Position numbers and translations under genes: made by a program | DNA from: Rhodospirillales bacterium | GTDB lineage: Bacteria > Pseudomonadota > Alphaproteobacteria > Rhodospirillales > Defluviicoccaceae | Length of the DNA: 43,564 nucleotides | Direction of reading: 5' to 3' | Assembly: GCA_007694935.1 (NCBI GenBank) | Contig: REES01000058.1 | Span: 1-43,564, forward strand | The notes under the pieces: model-generated | The model's input: only the letters and a program-made list of their open reading frames with translations | What the model was told of the DNA's origin: nothing | The model's database searches: none | In this document: one piece after another, positions 25,014 through 32,453 of the stretch | Layout: every line of letters starts with the position of its first letter | How positions within the stretch are numbered: position 1 is the first letter of the stretch

Positions 25014-25993
25014 CCGAATTCGGTCCCTCGTTTCGCAAAGACCCCGCGGCCGCGTCGGCAGGCTCGAATGCCGAGCAACGCGCACGAACCGACGCGGCGC
25101 CGCGGGTGTTGTTGATCACCGGCATGTCCGGTGCCGGCAAGACATCCGTGCTGAAGACGCTGGAGGACCTCGGCTACGAGTCCGTGGATCACTTGCCGCT
25201 GTCGCTGCTGCACCGTCTCGTGCCGGCGTCGCCTGCCGCCGCTGAAGCCGGCTCGAACGCCCGGCCGCTAGCCCTTGGCATGGACGTGCGCACGCGGGAC
25301 TTTCGCGTGGAGGCAGCACTTCGGGAGATCGATCGCCTGGTCGCCGGCAGCCCTGGCGGAGTCCGCCTGCTGTTTCTCGACTGCGACGACGAGGAACTGC
25401 GCCGGCGCTATACCGAGACCCGGCATCGCCACCCGCTCGCGGCCGACCGGCCGGTCGCCGACGGCATCGCCCTGGAGCGGCGCCTGCTGTTCCCCCTGCG
25501 TGCCCGGGCGGACATCGTGGTCGACACCTCGGGCCTTGGCCTGGGGGCTCTCAAGCGGATCCTGGAAAGCCACTTCGGCCTCGGCGACAAGCCTGACCTG
25601 TGTGTCTTCGTCACCTCCTTCTCGTTCCGTCTCGGCCTGCCGCGCGAGGCGGATCTCGTGTTTGATGTTCGCTTTCTGGCGAATCCGCATTATGACCCTG
25701 TGCTGAGAGACAAGACCGGCCTCGATGCGACGGTGGCCCAGTATATTGAGCGGGACGAGGGCTTCATGCCGTTTGTCGACGCACTCACCAACCTGATCGG
25801 ACCGCTGCTGCCCCGCTACGCTGCGGAGGGCAAGAGCTATCTGACCATCGGCGTCGGCTGCACCGGCGGCCGGCACCGGTCGGTGTTCGTGGCCCAGGTG
25901 CTAACATCGCGGCTGCAAGGGCTCGGCTTCTCCGTCCAGGTGCGCCATCGCGATGTGAACCGCCGCAGCACCCCGGTTGCCGCCGGACAATGA
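25010..25993 (+). CDS. rapZ: RapZ family nucleotide-binding protein
   Basis: 327 residues from GTG 25010, overlapping the hprK stop (GTGA). Walker A is GMSGAGKTS (38-46). The rest follows the YvcJ/RapZ family: GYESVDHLPLSLLHRL, LALGMDVRTRDF, LFLDCDDEELRRRYTETRHRHPL, FVTSFSFRLGLPREADLVFDVRF, and the C-terminal IGVGCTGGRHRSVFVA. In E. coli RapZ is an RNase E adaptor controlling glmS through small RNAs; in alphaproteobacteria the role is less clear. A ~30-residue, alanine-rich N-terminal extension precedes the P-loop. Its place between HprK and EIIA ties it to PTS signalling. Confidence 0.94.
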   Translation: MTEFGPSFRKDPAAASAGSNAEQRARTDAAPRVLLITGMSGAGKTSVLKTLEDLGYESVDHLPLSLLHRLVPASPAAAEAGSNARPLALGMDVRTRDFRVEAALREIDRLVAGSPGGVRLLFLDCDDEELRRRYTETRHRHPLAADRPVADGIALERRLLFPLRARADIVVDTSGLGLGALKRILESHFGLGDKPDLCVFVTSFSFRLGLPREADLVFDVRFLANPHYDPVLRDKTGLDATVAQYIERDEGFMPFVDALTNLIGPLLPRYAAEGKSYLTIGVGCTGGRHRSVFVAQVLTSRLQGLGFSVQVRHRDVNRRSTPVAAGQ

Positions 25994-26009
25994 AGGATCA
26001 CCAAAAACC

Positions 26010-26417
26010 ATGATCGGAATGGTCCTCGTCACCCACGGTCGCCTGGCGGAGGAACTGATCGCCGCCCTGGAGCACGTGGTCGGGCCGCAGGCCAACATTG
26101 CAGCCGTTTGCATCGGTCCCGACGACGACATGGAGCAGCGCCGCGCTCAGATCCTGGAGAGCGTGGGGCGCGCCGAGGAAGGCAACGGCGTTGTCCTGCT
26201 GACGGACATGTTCGGCGGGACCCCGTCGAACCTCGCCATTTCGATCATGGACAAGGCCAACGTGGAGGTCATCGCAGGCGTCAACCTGCCGATGCTGATC
26301 AAGCTTGCCAGCGTGCGCCAGACGGAATCCCTGGAGGATGCCACCCACGATGCCCAGGAAGCGGGCCGCAAGTACATCAACATCGCATCGCGTCTGCTCA
26401 CGCAGGAGGGCACTTGA
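26010..26417 (+). CDS. PTS mannose-type EIIA protein
   Basis: 135 residues from ATG 26010. The EIIA-Man fold begins MIGMVLVTHGRLAEELIAA with the phospho-acceptor His-9, followed by VVLLTDMFGGTPSNLAISI and VEVIAGVNLPMLIKLASVR. There are no EIIB, EIIC or EIID genes nearby, so it is probably a phosphate-controlled regulator rather than part of a sugar permease. Its stop is overlapped by the HPr start (TTGA). The expected relay is Enzyme I to HPr to this protein. Confidence 0.93.
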   Translation: MIGMVLVTHGRLAEELIAALEHVVGPQANIAAVCIGPDDDMEQRRAQILESVGRAEEGNGVVLLTDMFGGTPSNLAISIMDKANVEVIAGVNLPMLIKLASVRQTESLEDATHDAQEAGRKYINIASRLLTQEGT

Positions 26418-26743
26418 GCGAAGCCGAGGAAACCACCGAACCGGCGCGAGGGGCGCGATACACCCGTGACGGCGAGGTCTTCCGCTGCGTCGCGGTCATC
26501 GCCAATCGGCGCGGCCTGCACGCCCGGGCGGCCGCCAAGTTCGTCAAGCTGGCGGGTGGTTTCGATGCCGAGATCACCGTTACCAAGCGCGGCCAGACGG
26601 TTTCGGGCCGGTCGATCCTGGGTCTGATGATGCTCGCCGCCGGCCCCGGAACCGAGATCGAGATCACGGCTGTCGGCCGCGAGGCGGAAGAAGCCATCCA
26701 GGTCCTCTCCAGCATCATCAGCGCAAAATTCGAGGAGGATTGA
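26414..26743 (+). CDS. ptsH: Phosphocarrier protein HPr
   Basis: 109 residues from TTG 26414, which overlaps the EIIA stop and has AGGAGG about five bases upstream. A ~22-residue acidic extension precedes the HPr fold. The catalytic His-36 is in NRRGLHARAAAKFVKLA, and the regulatory serine (Ser-67) in VSGRSILGLMMLAAGPG, so both Enzyme I phosphorylation and HprK control appear possible. The last codons contain GAGGAGGA, which may act as the ribosome site for Enzyme I. The N-terminal extension is longer than in most HPr proteins. Confidence 0.94.
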   Translation: MSEAEETTEPARGARYTRDGEVFRCVAVIANRRGLHARAAAKFVKLAGGFDAEITVTKRGQTVSGRSILGLMMLAAGPGTEIEITAVGREAEEAIQVLSSIISAKFEED

Positions 26744-26754
26744 ACGCTTGCACC

Positions 26755-28635
26755 ATGAGCAGCGAGCCGGCCCGACCGATCGCGACTGATCGCCAGACGG
26801 ACAACCAGCCGACGGTGCCGCATGCCACGGTGCCGCAACGGGCGACAGGGAAGGACATGATCGAGGATGCTCCGATCGAGCTGATCTTCGACGGATTCGG
26901 CGTATCGCCGGGTATCGGGATGGGGACTGCCCATGTGCGCGAGGGCGCGGCAACCGATGTCACCGAATACCGGATCACCGGGACGCAGGTCGCAGCGGAG
27001 CTGAAACGCCTGCGCACCGCCGCGGAACGGGCCCGTCGCCAGGTGGCTCGCCTGCAATCCAAGATCCGCGGCAAAGCCAAAAGTATCTCCGCGCTCGCCG
27101 TCGAGGAGATCGACTACCTTCTCGACGCCTACTTCCACATGCTGAAGGACTCCCGCCTGGTGCGGGGTGCCGAGGCCAGGATCAACCGGGATCGGATCAA
27201 TGCCGAGGCCGCCGTCCAGGCGGAGATCGAGGCGATTACGCAAGGCTTCGAGGCCATGCACGATCCGTACTTGGCCGCCCGCGGCGATGACATCCGAGAG
27301 GTCGGCCGCCGCCTTATTCAGAACCTGGTTCGCAAGCCGGCGCCCGGTTACCTTGCGGCGGTGTCGAAGGGCAGCGTGATCGTTGCGGACGAGCTGACGC
27401 CGGCGGACACTGCGTTGCTGGATCCGGACAAGGTGGCCGGGATCGCGGCCATGGCCGGCGGGCGACAAAGCCACACTGCCATCATGGCACGTGCGCTCGG
27501 CGTCCCGTGCGTGCTTGGCGTCCCGGGGCTGCTGAGCGCCATCCGCTCCGGCGACCGGGTCTATGTCGATGGTGACCTCGGCCGGGTGGTGGTCAATCCG
27601 TCGGCCGAGACCATCCAGGCGTTCCGCCTGCGCCGCAGCGAACGGCTGCGCGAGAAGCGGCGCCTCACCCGGCTGGCCAAGCGCGCCGCGGTCACCCGGG
27701 ACGGTGTCGACATCCAGCTCCAGGCCAATGTCGAACTGCCGATGGAGATGGACGCGGTGTTGGAGGTGGGGGCGGCCGGCGTCGGGCTGCTGCGCAGCGA
27801 ATTTCTGTTCATCAACCGTCCGACCCTGCCCGGCGAGGATGAGCAGTACGAATTGTTGCGCGACATCGTGATCCGGTGTCAGGGACACCCGGTCACCGTT
27901 CGCACCCCTGACTTCGGCGGCGATGTCCGGGTCGAGTCCATGACCGGCGAGTTCGGCCAGAGTGGCGCCTCCCTCTTGGGGATGCGCGGTATCAGGTTGT
28001 CACTGGCGCGCCCGGAACATCTGGAAACCCAGTTCCGCGCGATCCTGCGGGCAGCCGCCCACGGCCCGGTGCGCATCCTGCTGCCGCTGGTCACATCACT
28101 GGCCGAGGTGCGCGCGGCCAAGGAAATCCTCGCCCGGGCGGCACGGCGGCTGCACCGGCGCGGGGCCGCGATTCCCATCGCGCTGCCGCCGCTGGGGGTG
28201 ATGATCGAGGTGCCGGCGGCGGCACTGATCGCCGATGCCCTGGCCCAGGTGAGCGACTTTTTCGCCATCGGTTCCAACGACCTGACCATGTACACCCTCG
28301 CCATCGACCGCGGCGATCAGTGGGTGGCGCACCTGTACGACCCCCTGCATCCGGCGGTGCTGCGCCTGATCCAGTTCGCCGCCGCGGCGGCTCTGCGCTC
28401 GCGTATCCCGGCCAGCGTCTGCGGCGAGATGGCGAGCGACCCGCGCCTCACCGCGCTGCTGCTGGGGCTCGGCTTTCGGGAACTTTCCATGACCGCCTCC
28501 AGCATCCCCAAGGTCAAGCAGCGCATCCTGGATCTGGACCTGGGGGCGGCCACCTACCGCGCCCAGCGCATCATGGAACAAACCGATCCGGTGCGCATCC
28601 AGGCCCTCCTGGAGGAGGGCATGGGACCCGCTTGA
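26755..28635 (+). CDS. ptsP: PTS Enzyme I (phosphoenolpyruvate-protein phosphotransferase)
   Basis: About 626 residues. Start uncertain: ATG 26755 is given, but TTG 26740 (overlapping the HPr stop) and ATG 26857 (behind GGGAAGG) also fit. No GAF domain precedes the EI N-domain, which begins FDGFGVSPGIGMGTAHV. The phospho-histidine is in MAGGRQSHTAIMARALGVP. The PEP site has IEVPAAALIADAL, GSNDLTMYTLAIDRGD and the catalytic Cys in SVCGEMASDPRL. One deviation: the usual RTxDxGGDK loop reads RTPDFGGDV, and the next segment is GASLLGMRGIRLS rather than NP.LG.RAIR. Probably active and feeding HPr. Confidence 0.9.
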   Translation: MSSEPARPIATDRQTDNQPTVPHATVPQRATGKDMIEDAPIELIFDGFGVSPGIGMGTAHVREGAATDVTEYRITGTQVAAELKRLRTAAERARRQVARLQSKIRGKAKSISALAVEEIDYLLDAYFHMLKDSRLVRGAEARINRDRINAEAAVQAEIEAITQGFEAMHDPYLAARGDDIREVGRRLIQNLVRKPAPGYLAAVSKGSVIVADELTPADTALLDPDKVAGIAAMAGGRQSHTAIMARALGVPCVLGVPGLLSAIRSGDRVYVDGDLGRVVVNPSAETIQAFRLRRSERLREKRRLTRLAKRAAVTRDGVDIQLQANVELPMEMDAVLEVGAAGVGLLRSEFLFINRPTLPGEDEQYELLRDIVIRCQGHPVTVRTPDFGGDVRVESMTGEFGQSGASLLGMRGIRLSLARPEHLETQFRAILRAAAHGPVRILLPLVTSLAEVRAAKEILARAARRLHRRGAAIPIALPPLGVMIEVPAAALIADALAQVSDFFAIGSNDLTMYTLAIDRGDQWVAHLYDPLHPAVLRLIQFAAAAALRSRIPASVCGEMASDPRLTALLLGLGFRELSMTASSIPKVKQRILDLDLGAATYRAQRIMEQTDPVRIQALLEEGMGPA

Positions 28636-28666
28636 CGTCACCTGAGACGCGTAAGGACCAAAGCCC

Positions 28667-29050
28667 ATGGCACTGGGCTTCATGAATGTTTTCGGCCGCT
28701 CCCGGGACCTGCAGCGGCTCGACGCCGCCCTCCGGGAAACCGGGCTGCATCCACGCCTGATGCCGGAAGCGGTCAAGCTGACGGTTCTCAAGCTGATGCA
28801 CAATCATGCCTGCGATCCCGCGGATGTGGACATGTATGAACGCGCCGCCGAGCTTCTGGTCTATTGCGTCCATGGCCGCGCGATCTTCCTGGAAACGAAT
28901 CCGCAACAGCGGGCGGAGGCGGTCGAGGCGCGGCTTCACGCCGCCATTGAAGCGGGCGACAGCCTCGATGCACAACTGGTGCTGCTGGCCATCAACGCCG
29001 GTGTGATCCAACAGAGCGTGGTCGATGACTTCGGGCTGGAAGCCGGCTGA
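28667..29050 (+). CDS. Conserved-looking protein of unknown function
   Basis: 127 residues from ATG 28667, with AAGGA about a dozen bases upstream. It is predicted largely helical: RSRDLQRLDAALRETGLHP, a histidine/cysteine stretch LKLMHNHACDPADVDMYER, then ELLVYCVHGRAIFLETNPQ and repeated alanine-rich helices to the end. No signal peptide or membrane segment and no motif I can name. It follows Enzyme I after 31 bases on the same strand, so it is likely co-transcribed and may be tied to PTS signalling. Normal GC and codon use suggest a real native gene. Confidence 0.7.
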   Translation: MALGFMNVFGRSRDLQRLDAALRETGLHPRLMPEAVKLTVLKLMHNHACDPADVDMYERAAELLVYCVHGRAIFLETNPQQRAEAVEARLHAAIEAGDSLDAQLVLLAINAGVIQQSVVDDFGLEAG

Positions 29051-29078
29051 CACCCCGAACCGTGGTCCGCCCGGCCGG

Positions 29079-29369
29079 TCAAGCCACAGCCGACACCTCC
29101 ACCTTGCCACCAAGAATGGTCGGCAGCTCCGGTTGCAGATCGGCGACGTTGTCCTTCAGCCAGACCGCAGCCTTTTCGTTGGATTCAAGCGCCATCGCTT
29201 CCGTGGAAAAAATGCTGACCGTGGCCATGGCACCGCCGCCGCCGTCCACGGCATAATAGGCGATGAAGCCGGGCGTGCGGCGCAACATCGGCACGAAGCC
29301 CTCGGCGATGCGGCGGCACACCTCACGCACCGAGCGCACATTGTCGTAGCGGCGAATGCTCATATACAC
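29079..29369 (-). CDS. Small ABM-like (dimeric alpha+beta barrel) protein
   Basis: 96 residues from GTG 29369, seven bases after GGAGG (ATG 29363 is also in frame). The pattern YMSIRRYDNVRSVREVCRR, MLRRTPGFIAYYAVDGGGG, AMATVSIFSTEAMALESNE resembles antibiotic-biosynthesis-monooxygenase-like proteins: a strand, a helix, F-x-A-Y-Y and a further strand ending in ATVSIF. Such proteins may be oxygenases or just ligand-binding. No catalytic residues can be assigned. Convergent with the unknown gene at 28667, with 28 bases between the stops. Confidence 0.65.
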   Translation of the reverse strand: MYMSIRRYDNVRSVREVCRRIAEGFVPMLRRTPGFIAYYAVDGGGGAMATVSIFSTEAMALESNEKAAVWLKDNVADLQPELPTILGGKVEVSAVA

Positions 29370-29472
29370 GGCTCGTCCTCCCCCGTTTGTGTGGCGCCGC
29401 CGACAGCTGCGACAGCGGACCCCGAGTGTACACCACCACGGCCATCGGCAGAACGGCTGAGCGGCCTGGCCA

Positions 29473-30327
29473 TCAGACCTCGATGGTGTCGATCAGCGCC
29501 CCATCCGCAGCGAAGCCGGCCGCGACCAGCGGTCCGTCGTAACCGCATCCCGCATCGATGGATGCGGTCCATTCCTTGAACCAGACCCCGCGGCGCCGGT
29601 AGTCGTAACCTCGCACGACCCGGCGAAAGCCGCCGTACGGAGCCTCGATCTCATCGAAACCCCGTCCGCCCCACCAGAAACTGTCGGTCTGCTCCGACAG
29701 CGGCCGGGCCGCATCGATCCCCGCACTGACCAGCAGCAGCGTCTGGTCCACGGTGAACGCGGCACGGCGGACCACGCTCATCAGCTGGTCGTGGCCATCG
29801 CGGGCCCGCATCGACGCACGCAACCGATTGGTCCATTGCGACAAGCCCTTGGCGCCCATGGCCGGGATGCGCCGCGCCTCATCGGCGTTGCCGCCGTAGG
29901 CCGTGAGCGTCGGTCCGACCCCTTGCGCCAGCATCCACTCCAGCACCGCCCGCGGATCCGGGGCAAACTGGACCTGCAGAAGCTTGTGCCACATCTCCTC
30001 CTGGCGACCCCGCAGGTAGGCGATGGCACCCGGATCATCGATCGTCTGGGTCGCCATCAAAGCGCGGCGGAACAACAGCAGTTCCTGGACGGTCCCGCCG
30101 ACGTCGTCACCACGCCCGAGGAAATTGCCAAGATAAACAAGGTTGTCCAACGGCGTGATGCGCGCCGCCAAACGGGCGTGCAAGGCACGCAGACGCCCGG
30201 ATTCACCGTGGACAGAGGCCACTGCCCAGGTGGTGCGCCCCGCCGGCAGGACGGCGAAAACACCATCGCCGCCCACGGCGGGGCGCCCGGCAAGGGCCGG
30301 TTCGGTGCTCGAGGCGTCGGAGGGCAA
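29473..30327 (-). CDS. Degenerate metallophosphoesterase-fold protein
   Basis: 284 residues from TTG 30327, the only usable start near the frame opening. The layout is that of PP1/ApaH-type phosphatases but with the metal ligands changed: the GDxHG motif reads ASVHGE (His-40 kept), GDxxDRG reads GNFLGRGDD (67-75), GNHE reads YGGNADEA. The C-terminal GCGYDGPLVAAGFAADG resembles the family's GAxYGGPLxA segment. It is therefore probably inactive as a phosphatase, or uses other ligands, and may bind a phosphoprotein or nucleotide. It starts 16 bases after the carD stop and is likely co-transcribed with carD. Confidence 0.7.
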   Translation of the reverse strand: MPSDASSTEPALAGRPAVGGDGVFAVLPAGRTTWAVASVHGESGRLRALHARLAARITPLDNLVYLGNFLGRGDDVGGTVQELLLFRRALMATQTIDDPGAIAYLRGRQEEMWHKLLQVQFAPDPRAVLEWMLAQGVGPTLTAYGGNADEARRIPAMGAKGLSQWTNRLRASMRARDGHDQLMSVVRRAAFTVDQTLLLVSAGIDAARPLSEQTDSFWWGGRGFDEIEAPYGGFRRVVRGYDYRRRGVWFKEWTASIDAGCGYDGPLVAAGFAADGALIDTIEV

Positions 30328-30343
30328 GCCCGAAATCGCGGGT

Positions 30344-30841
30344 TCAGGCCGCGGTCAGCACATCGGCGAGCCGATCGGTCGCCGTTTGCTTGTCGATGCA
30401 CTCCAGCGCGGCAAATTCGCAAACGAGACGATCAAAGGCTGCCTCGTAAATCTGCCGTTCGCTGAATGATTGATCCGGCTGACCACAGTTTGGATGAAGA
30501 TCACGGACGACTTCAGCAATAGAGACTGGATTACCGGAATTGATTTTCGCCTCATATTCCTGGGCCCGTCGGCTCCACATCGTCCGTTTGACACGGGCGC
30601 GCCCGCGCAGCGTGCTAAGGGCATTATCCATGACTTTACGTGTGCTGAGCTTTCTCAGCCCGGCGACGGACACCTTGTCCACCGGCACCCGCAGGGTCAG
30701 GCGATCACGGTCGAACGAAATCACGAACAGGTGCAACGACTGCCCGGCGATTTCACGCGTCTCAAGACATTCGACCCTGCCGACCCCATGGGTGGGGTAG
30801 ACAACGTAGTCCCCGGGACTGAAGGCCAGTTCTTCCAACAT
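30344..30841 (-). CDS. carD: CarD family transcriptional regulator
   Basis: 165 residues from ATG 30841, behind an AAGGGA ribosome site; the frame is open to 30949 without similarity. The N-terminal RNA-polymerase-interacting (Tudor-like) domain is FSPGDYVVYPTHGVGRVEC, EIAGQSLHLFVISFDRDRL, VPVDKVSVAGLRKLS. The C-terminal helical DNA-binding part includes RARVKRTMWSRRAQEYEAK and SVAEVVRDLH-like SIAEVVRDLHPN. CarD proteins bind RNA polymerase beta and stabilise open complexes. In alphaproteobacteria carD commonly sits close to fdxA, as here, with 270 bases between. Confidence 0.94.
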   Translation of the reverse strand: MLEELAFSPGDYVVYPTHGVGRVECLETREIAGQSLHLFVISFDRDRLTLRVPVDKVSVAGLRKLSTRKVMDNALSTLRGRARVKRTMWSRRAQEYEAKINSGNPVSIAEVVRDLHPNCGQPDQSFSERQIYEAAFDRLVCEFAALECIDKQTATDRLADVLTAA

Positions 30842-31111
30842 GTTCCCTTCTCTCCACTGACGAGGCGCATCACCTTCTATTTTTGGCGTCGCACAACAGA
30901 ACTTCCCTGCCAGCGCAGGGTCGTGCGGCTGGGTGTGCGCAATGTTCATCTGTTATTGCCGTTCGACGTCCCCCCTTTGGGCGCCGAGCCGACGGCGCGT
31001 ATCATCTGACCGACGACCGCGGTGGGCTCACACCGAACCCGTTGCCACCTTACCATGTTTGCAGTGCAAAACATACCCCGATCCGCGAATACCCCACCTG
31101 GGGTCGGGCTA

Positions 31112-31447
31112 TCAGGTGCCCGATCCAGGCTTGGGGCTCAGCATCCCCTCCTTGTCGGATTTTCCGTTCCAGTCATCCGCATCGGCCGGCGGATCGCCCT
31201 TGCGCGTGATGTTCGGCCAGACCTGCGCGTACTGGGTGTTGATCTCGAGCCACTTGTCGAGCCCCGGCTCGGTATCGGGAACGATGGCCTCGGCCGGGCA
31301 TTCCGGTTCGCAAACCCCGCAGTCGATGCACTCATCGGGGTGAATGACCAGCATGTTCTCACCCTCGTAGAAACAATCCACCGGGCAAACTTCGACACAG
31401 TCCATGTATTTGCACTTGATGCAGTTCTCGGTCACGATGTAAGTCAT
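31112..31447 (-). CDS. fdxA: Ferredoxin FdxA (3Fe-4S and 4Fe-4S)
   Basis: 111 residues, close to the usual length. The cluster ligands are in [19 protein letters not shown] and [17 protein letters not shown], followed by the long C-terminal tail ([19 protein letters not shown]) that marks FdxA-type seven-iron ferredoxins. It transfers low-potential electrons in the cytoplasm. GGAGACC precedes the ATG. The run of minus-strand genes from pcm to the ABM-like protein places it between the TerB-like protein and CarD. Confidence 0.97.
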   Translation of the reverse strand: MTYIVTENCIKCKYMDCVEVCPVDCFYEGENMLVIHPDECIDCGVCEPECPAEAIVPDTEPGLDKWLEINTQYAQVWPNITRKGDPPADADDWNGKSDKEGMLSPKPGSGT

Positions 31448-31495
31448 CAGGGTCTCCGCTGACGGTGTTAAGCGCCCGGCCGCGCAGGCGCTTGA

Positions 31496-31972
31496 TTACT
31501 TGGCATTGAGGCGATCCATCGCACGCTTGCGGGCAATGCCGCTGTCCCGATCCGGGACGTACAGAAGCCCGGCCACACGCCTCGCCAAGTTGGCTTCGTA
31601 GTCGTGGATGACGCCATCGGCGTACGCGACCTCCCAGAGCATCTCCAGGATGGCGCCTCGTTCCTCCGGTTCCAGATGTTGGCGGATCGTACGCAGGATC
31701 CCGTACAACTCGGTCGATTGCGCATCCGCGTCCGAGACCTCGTCGATCAAGGCCTCGGCGTCAGCCGCCGACAGATCGAAGTGACGGCCCAGGACGGCGC
31801 GAACCGCATCGCGTTCCGTCGCGTCGGACGAGCCGCTGACGCTGGCGGCGTGCACCATCAAGGCCGCCGCGGCCAAGCGCAATTCCGAGGCGTTATGATG
31901 TTTGCTTTGATGCGAGCCGTCCGCATCTTCGGCGCTGCCAAACAGCGCCATCAGGCGATCAAGCATTAACAT
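31496..31972 (-). CDS. TerB-family protein
   Basis: 158 residues from ATG 31972 (ATG 31966 also in frame). All-helical, matching the TerB/DjlA-N fold: ELRLAAAALMVHAASVSGS, TERDAVRAVLGRHFDLSAA, then GAILEMLWEVAYADGVIHD and EANLARRVAGLLYVPDRD. The repeated acidic A-x-x-D-G-x-x-x-x-E pattern may bind metal. The tellurite-resistance name comes from the ter operon family; no other ter genes are here, so a resistance role should not be assumed. It lies between the S4 protein and FdxA on the same strand. Confidence 0.8.
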   Translation of the reverse strand: MLMLDRLMALFGSAEDADGSHQSKHHNASELRLAAAALMVHAASVSGSSDATERDAVRAVLGRHFDLSAADAEALIDEVSDADAQSTELYGILRTIRQHLEPEERGAILEMLWEVAYADGVIHDYEANLARRVAGLLYVPDRDSGIARKRAMDRLNAK

Positions 31973-32035
31973 TTGTTACCATGCCGAACGTTTCTGCTCA
32001 ACCCCACGCTCTTTGCGGCTTCTCTCAGGGGGACT

Positions 32036-32452
32036 TCATCGCTCGCGCAGGCGATCCACAGCGCGGCGCTCCGCCTTGGTCGGGCGGCCTTGGCCCGGTT
32101 CCCGCCGGCCCGGCCCGACGTCGTACACCCCGGCCAGGCGGCTTTCGCCGGAGGGCGGGTCCAGATCCTCATAGGCCGCGGCGGCTTCGGCGGCCGGACC
32201 GCGCCGATGCGGCAAGGCAACAACCCGGATCACCCGGACATGCGCCGCTTTGGTAAAGGTCAGAACATCACCGGGCCGAACAATCTGGTGCGCCTTGTGA
32301 ACCAACTGACCATTGAGCCGAAGCCGCCCCGACTGACACACCTCGGCGGCGAGCGTCCGCGACTTGAACCAACGGGCGAACCAGAGCCATTTGTCGAGCC
32401 GCAGGCCGTCCCCGGGCACCCCGGTATCCTTCTCGGCGGTTCGGCCAGCCAT
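32036..32452 (-). CDS. hslR: S4-domain RNA-binding protein (HslR-like)
   Basis: 138 residues. The S4 domain covers about residues 17-80: LRLDKWLWFARWFKSRTLA, CQSGRLRLNGQLVHKAHQI, VRPGDVLTF. This is the heat-shock protein 15 type, which binds stalled 50S subunits carrying nascent chain and tRNA. The C-terminal tail is basic and proline/glycine-rich (GPGRREPGQGRPTKAERRA). The ATG begins one base after the helicase stop, so translation is probably coupled to it. Symbol by similarity. Confidence 0.88.
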   Translation of the reverse strand: MAGRTAEKDTGVPGDGLRLDKWLWFARWFKSRTLAAEVCQSGRLRLNGQLVHKAHQIVRPGDVLTFTKAAHVRVIRVVALPHRRGPAAEAAAAYEDLDPPSGESRLAGVYDVGPGRREPGQGRPTKAERRAVDRLRER

Positions 32453-32453
32453 C

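Noticed and set aside
26398-27888. 496-codon minus-strand frame opposite HPr and Enzyme I
   Set aside because: All PTS active-site motifs are on the plus strand; the antisense product has no recognisable features.
31496-31972. Tellurite resistance system
   Set aside because: Only one TerB-fold gene is present; no terA, terC, terD or terE is nearby, so a resistance island is unsupported.
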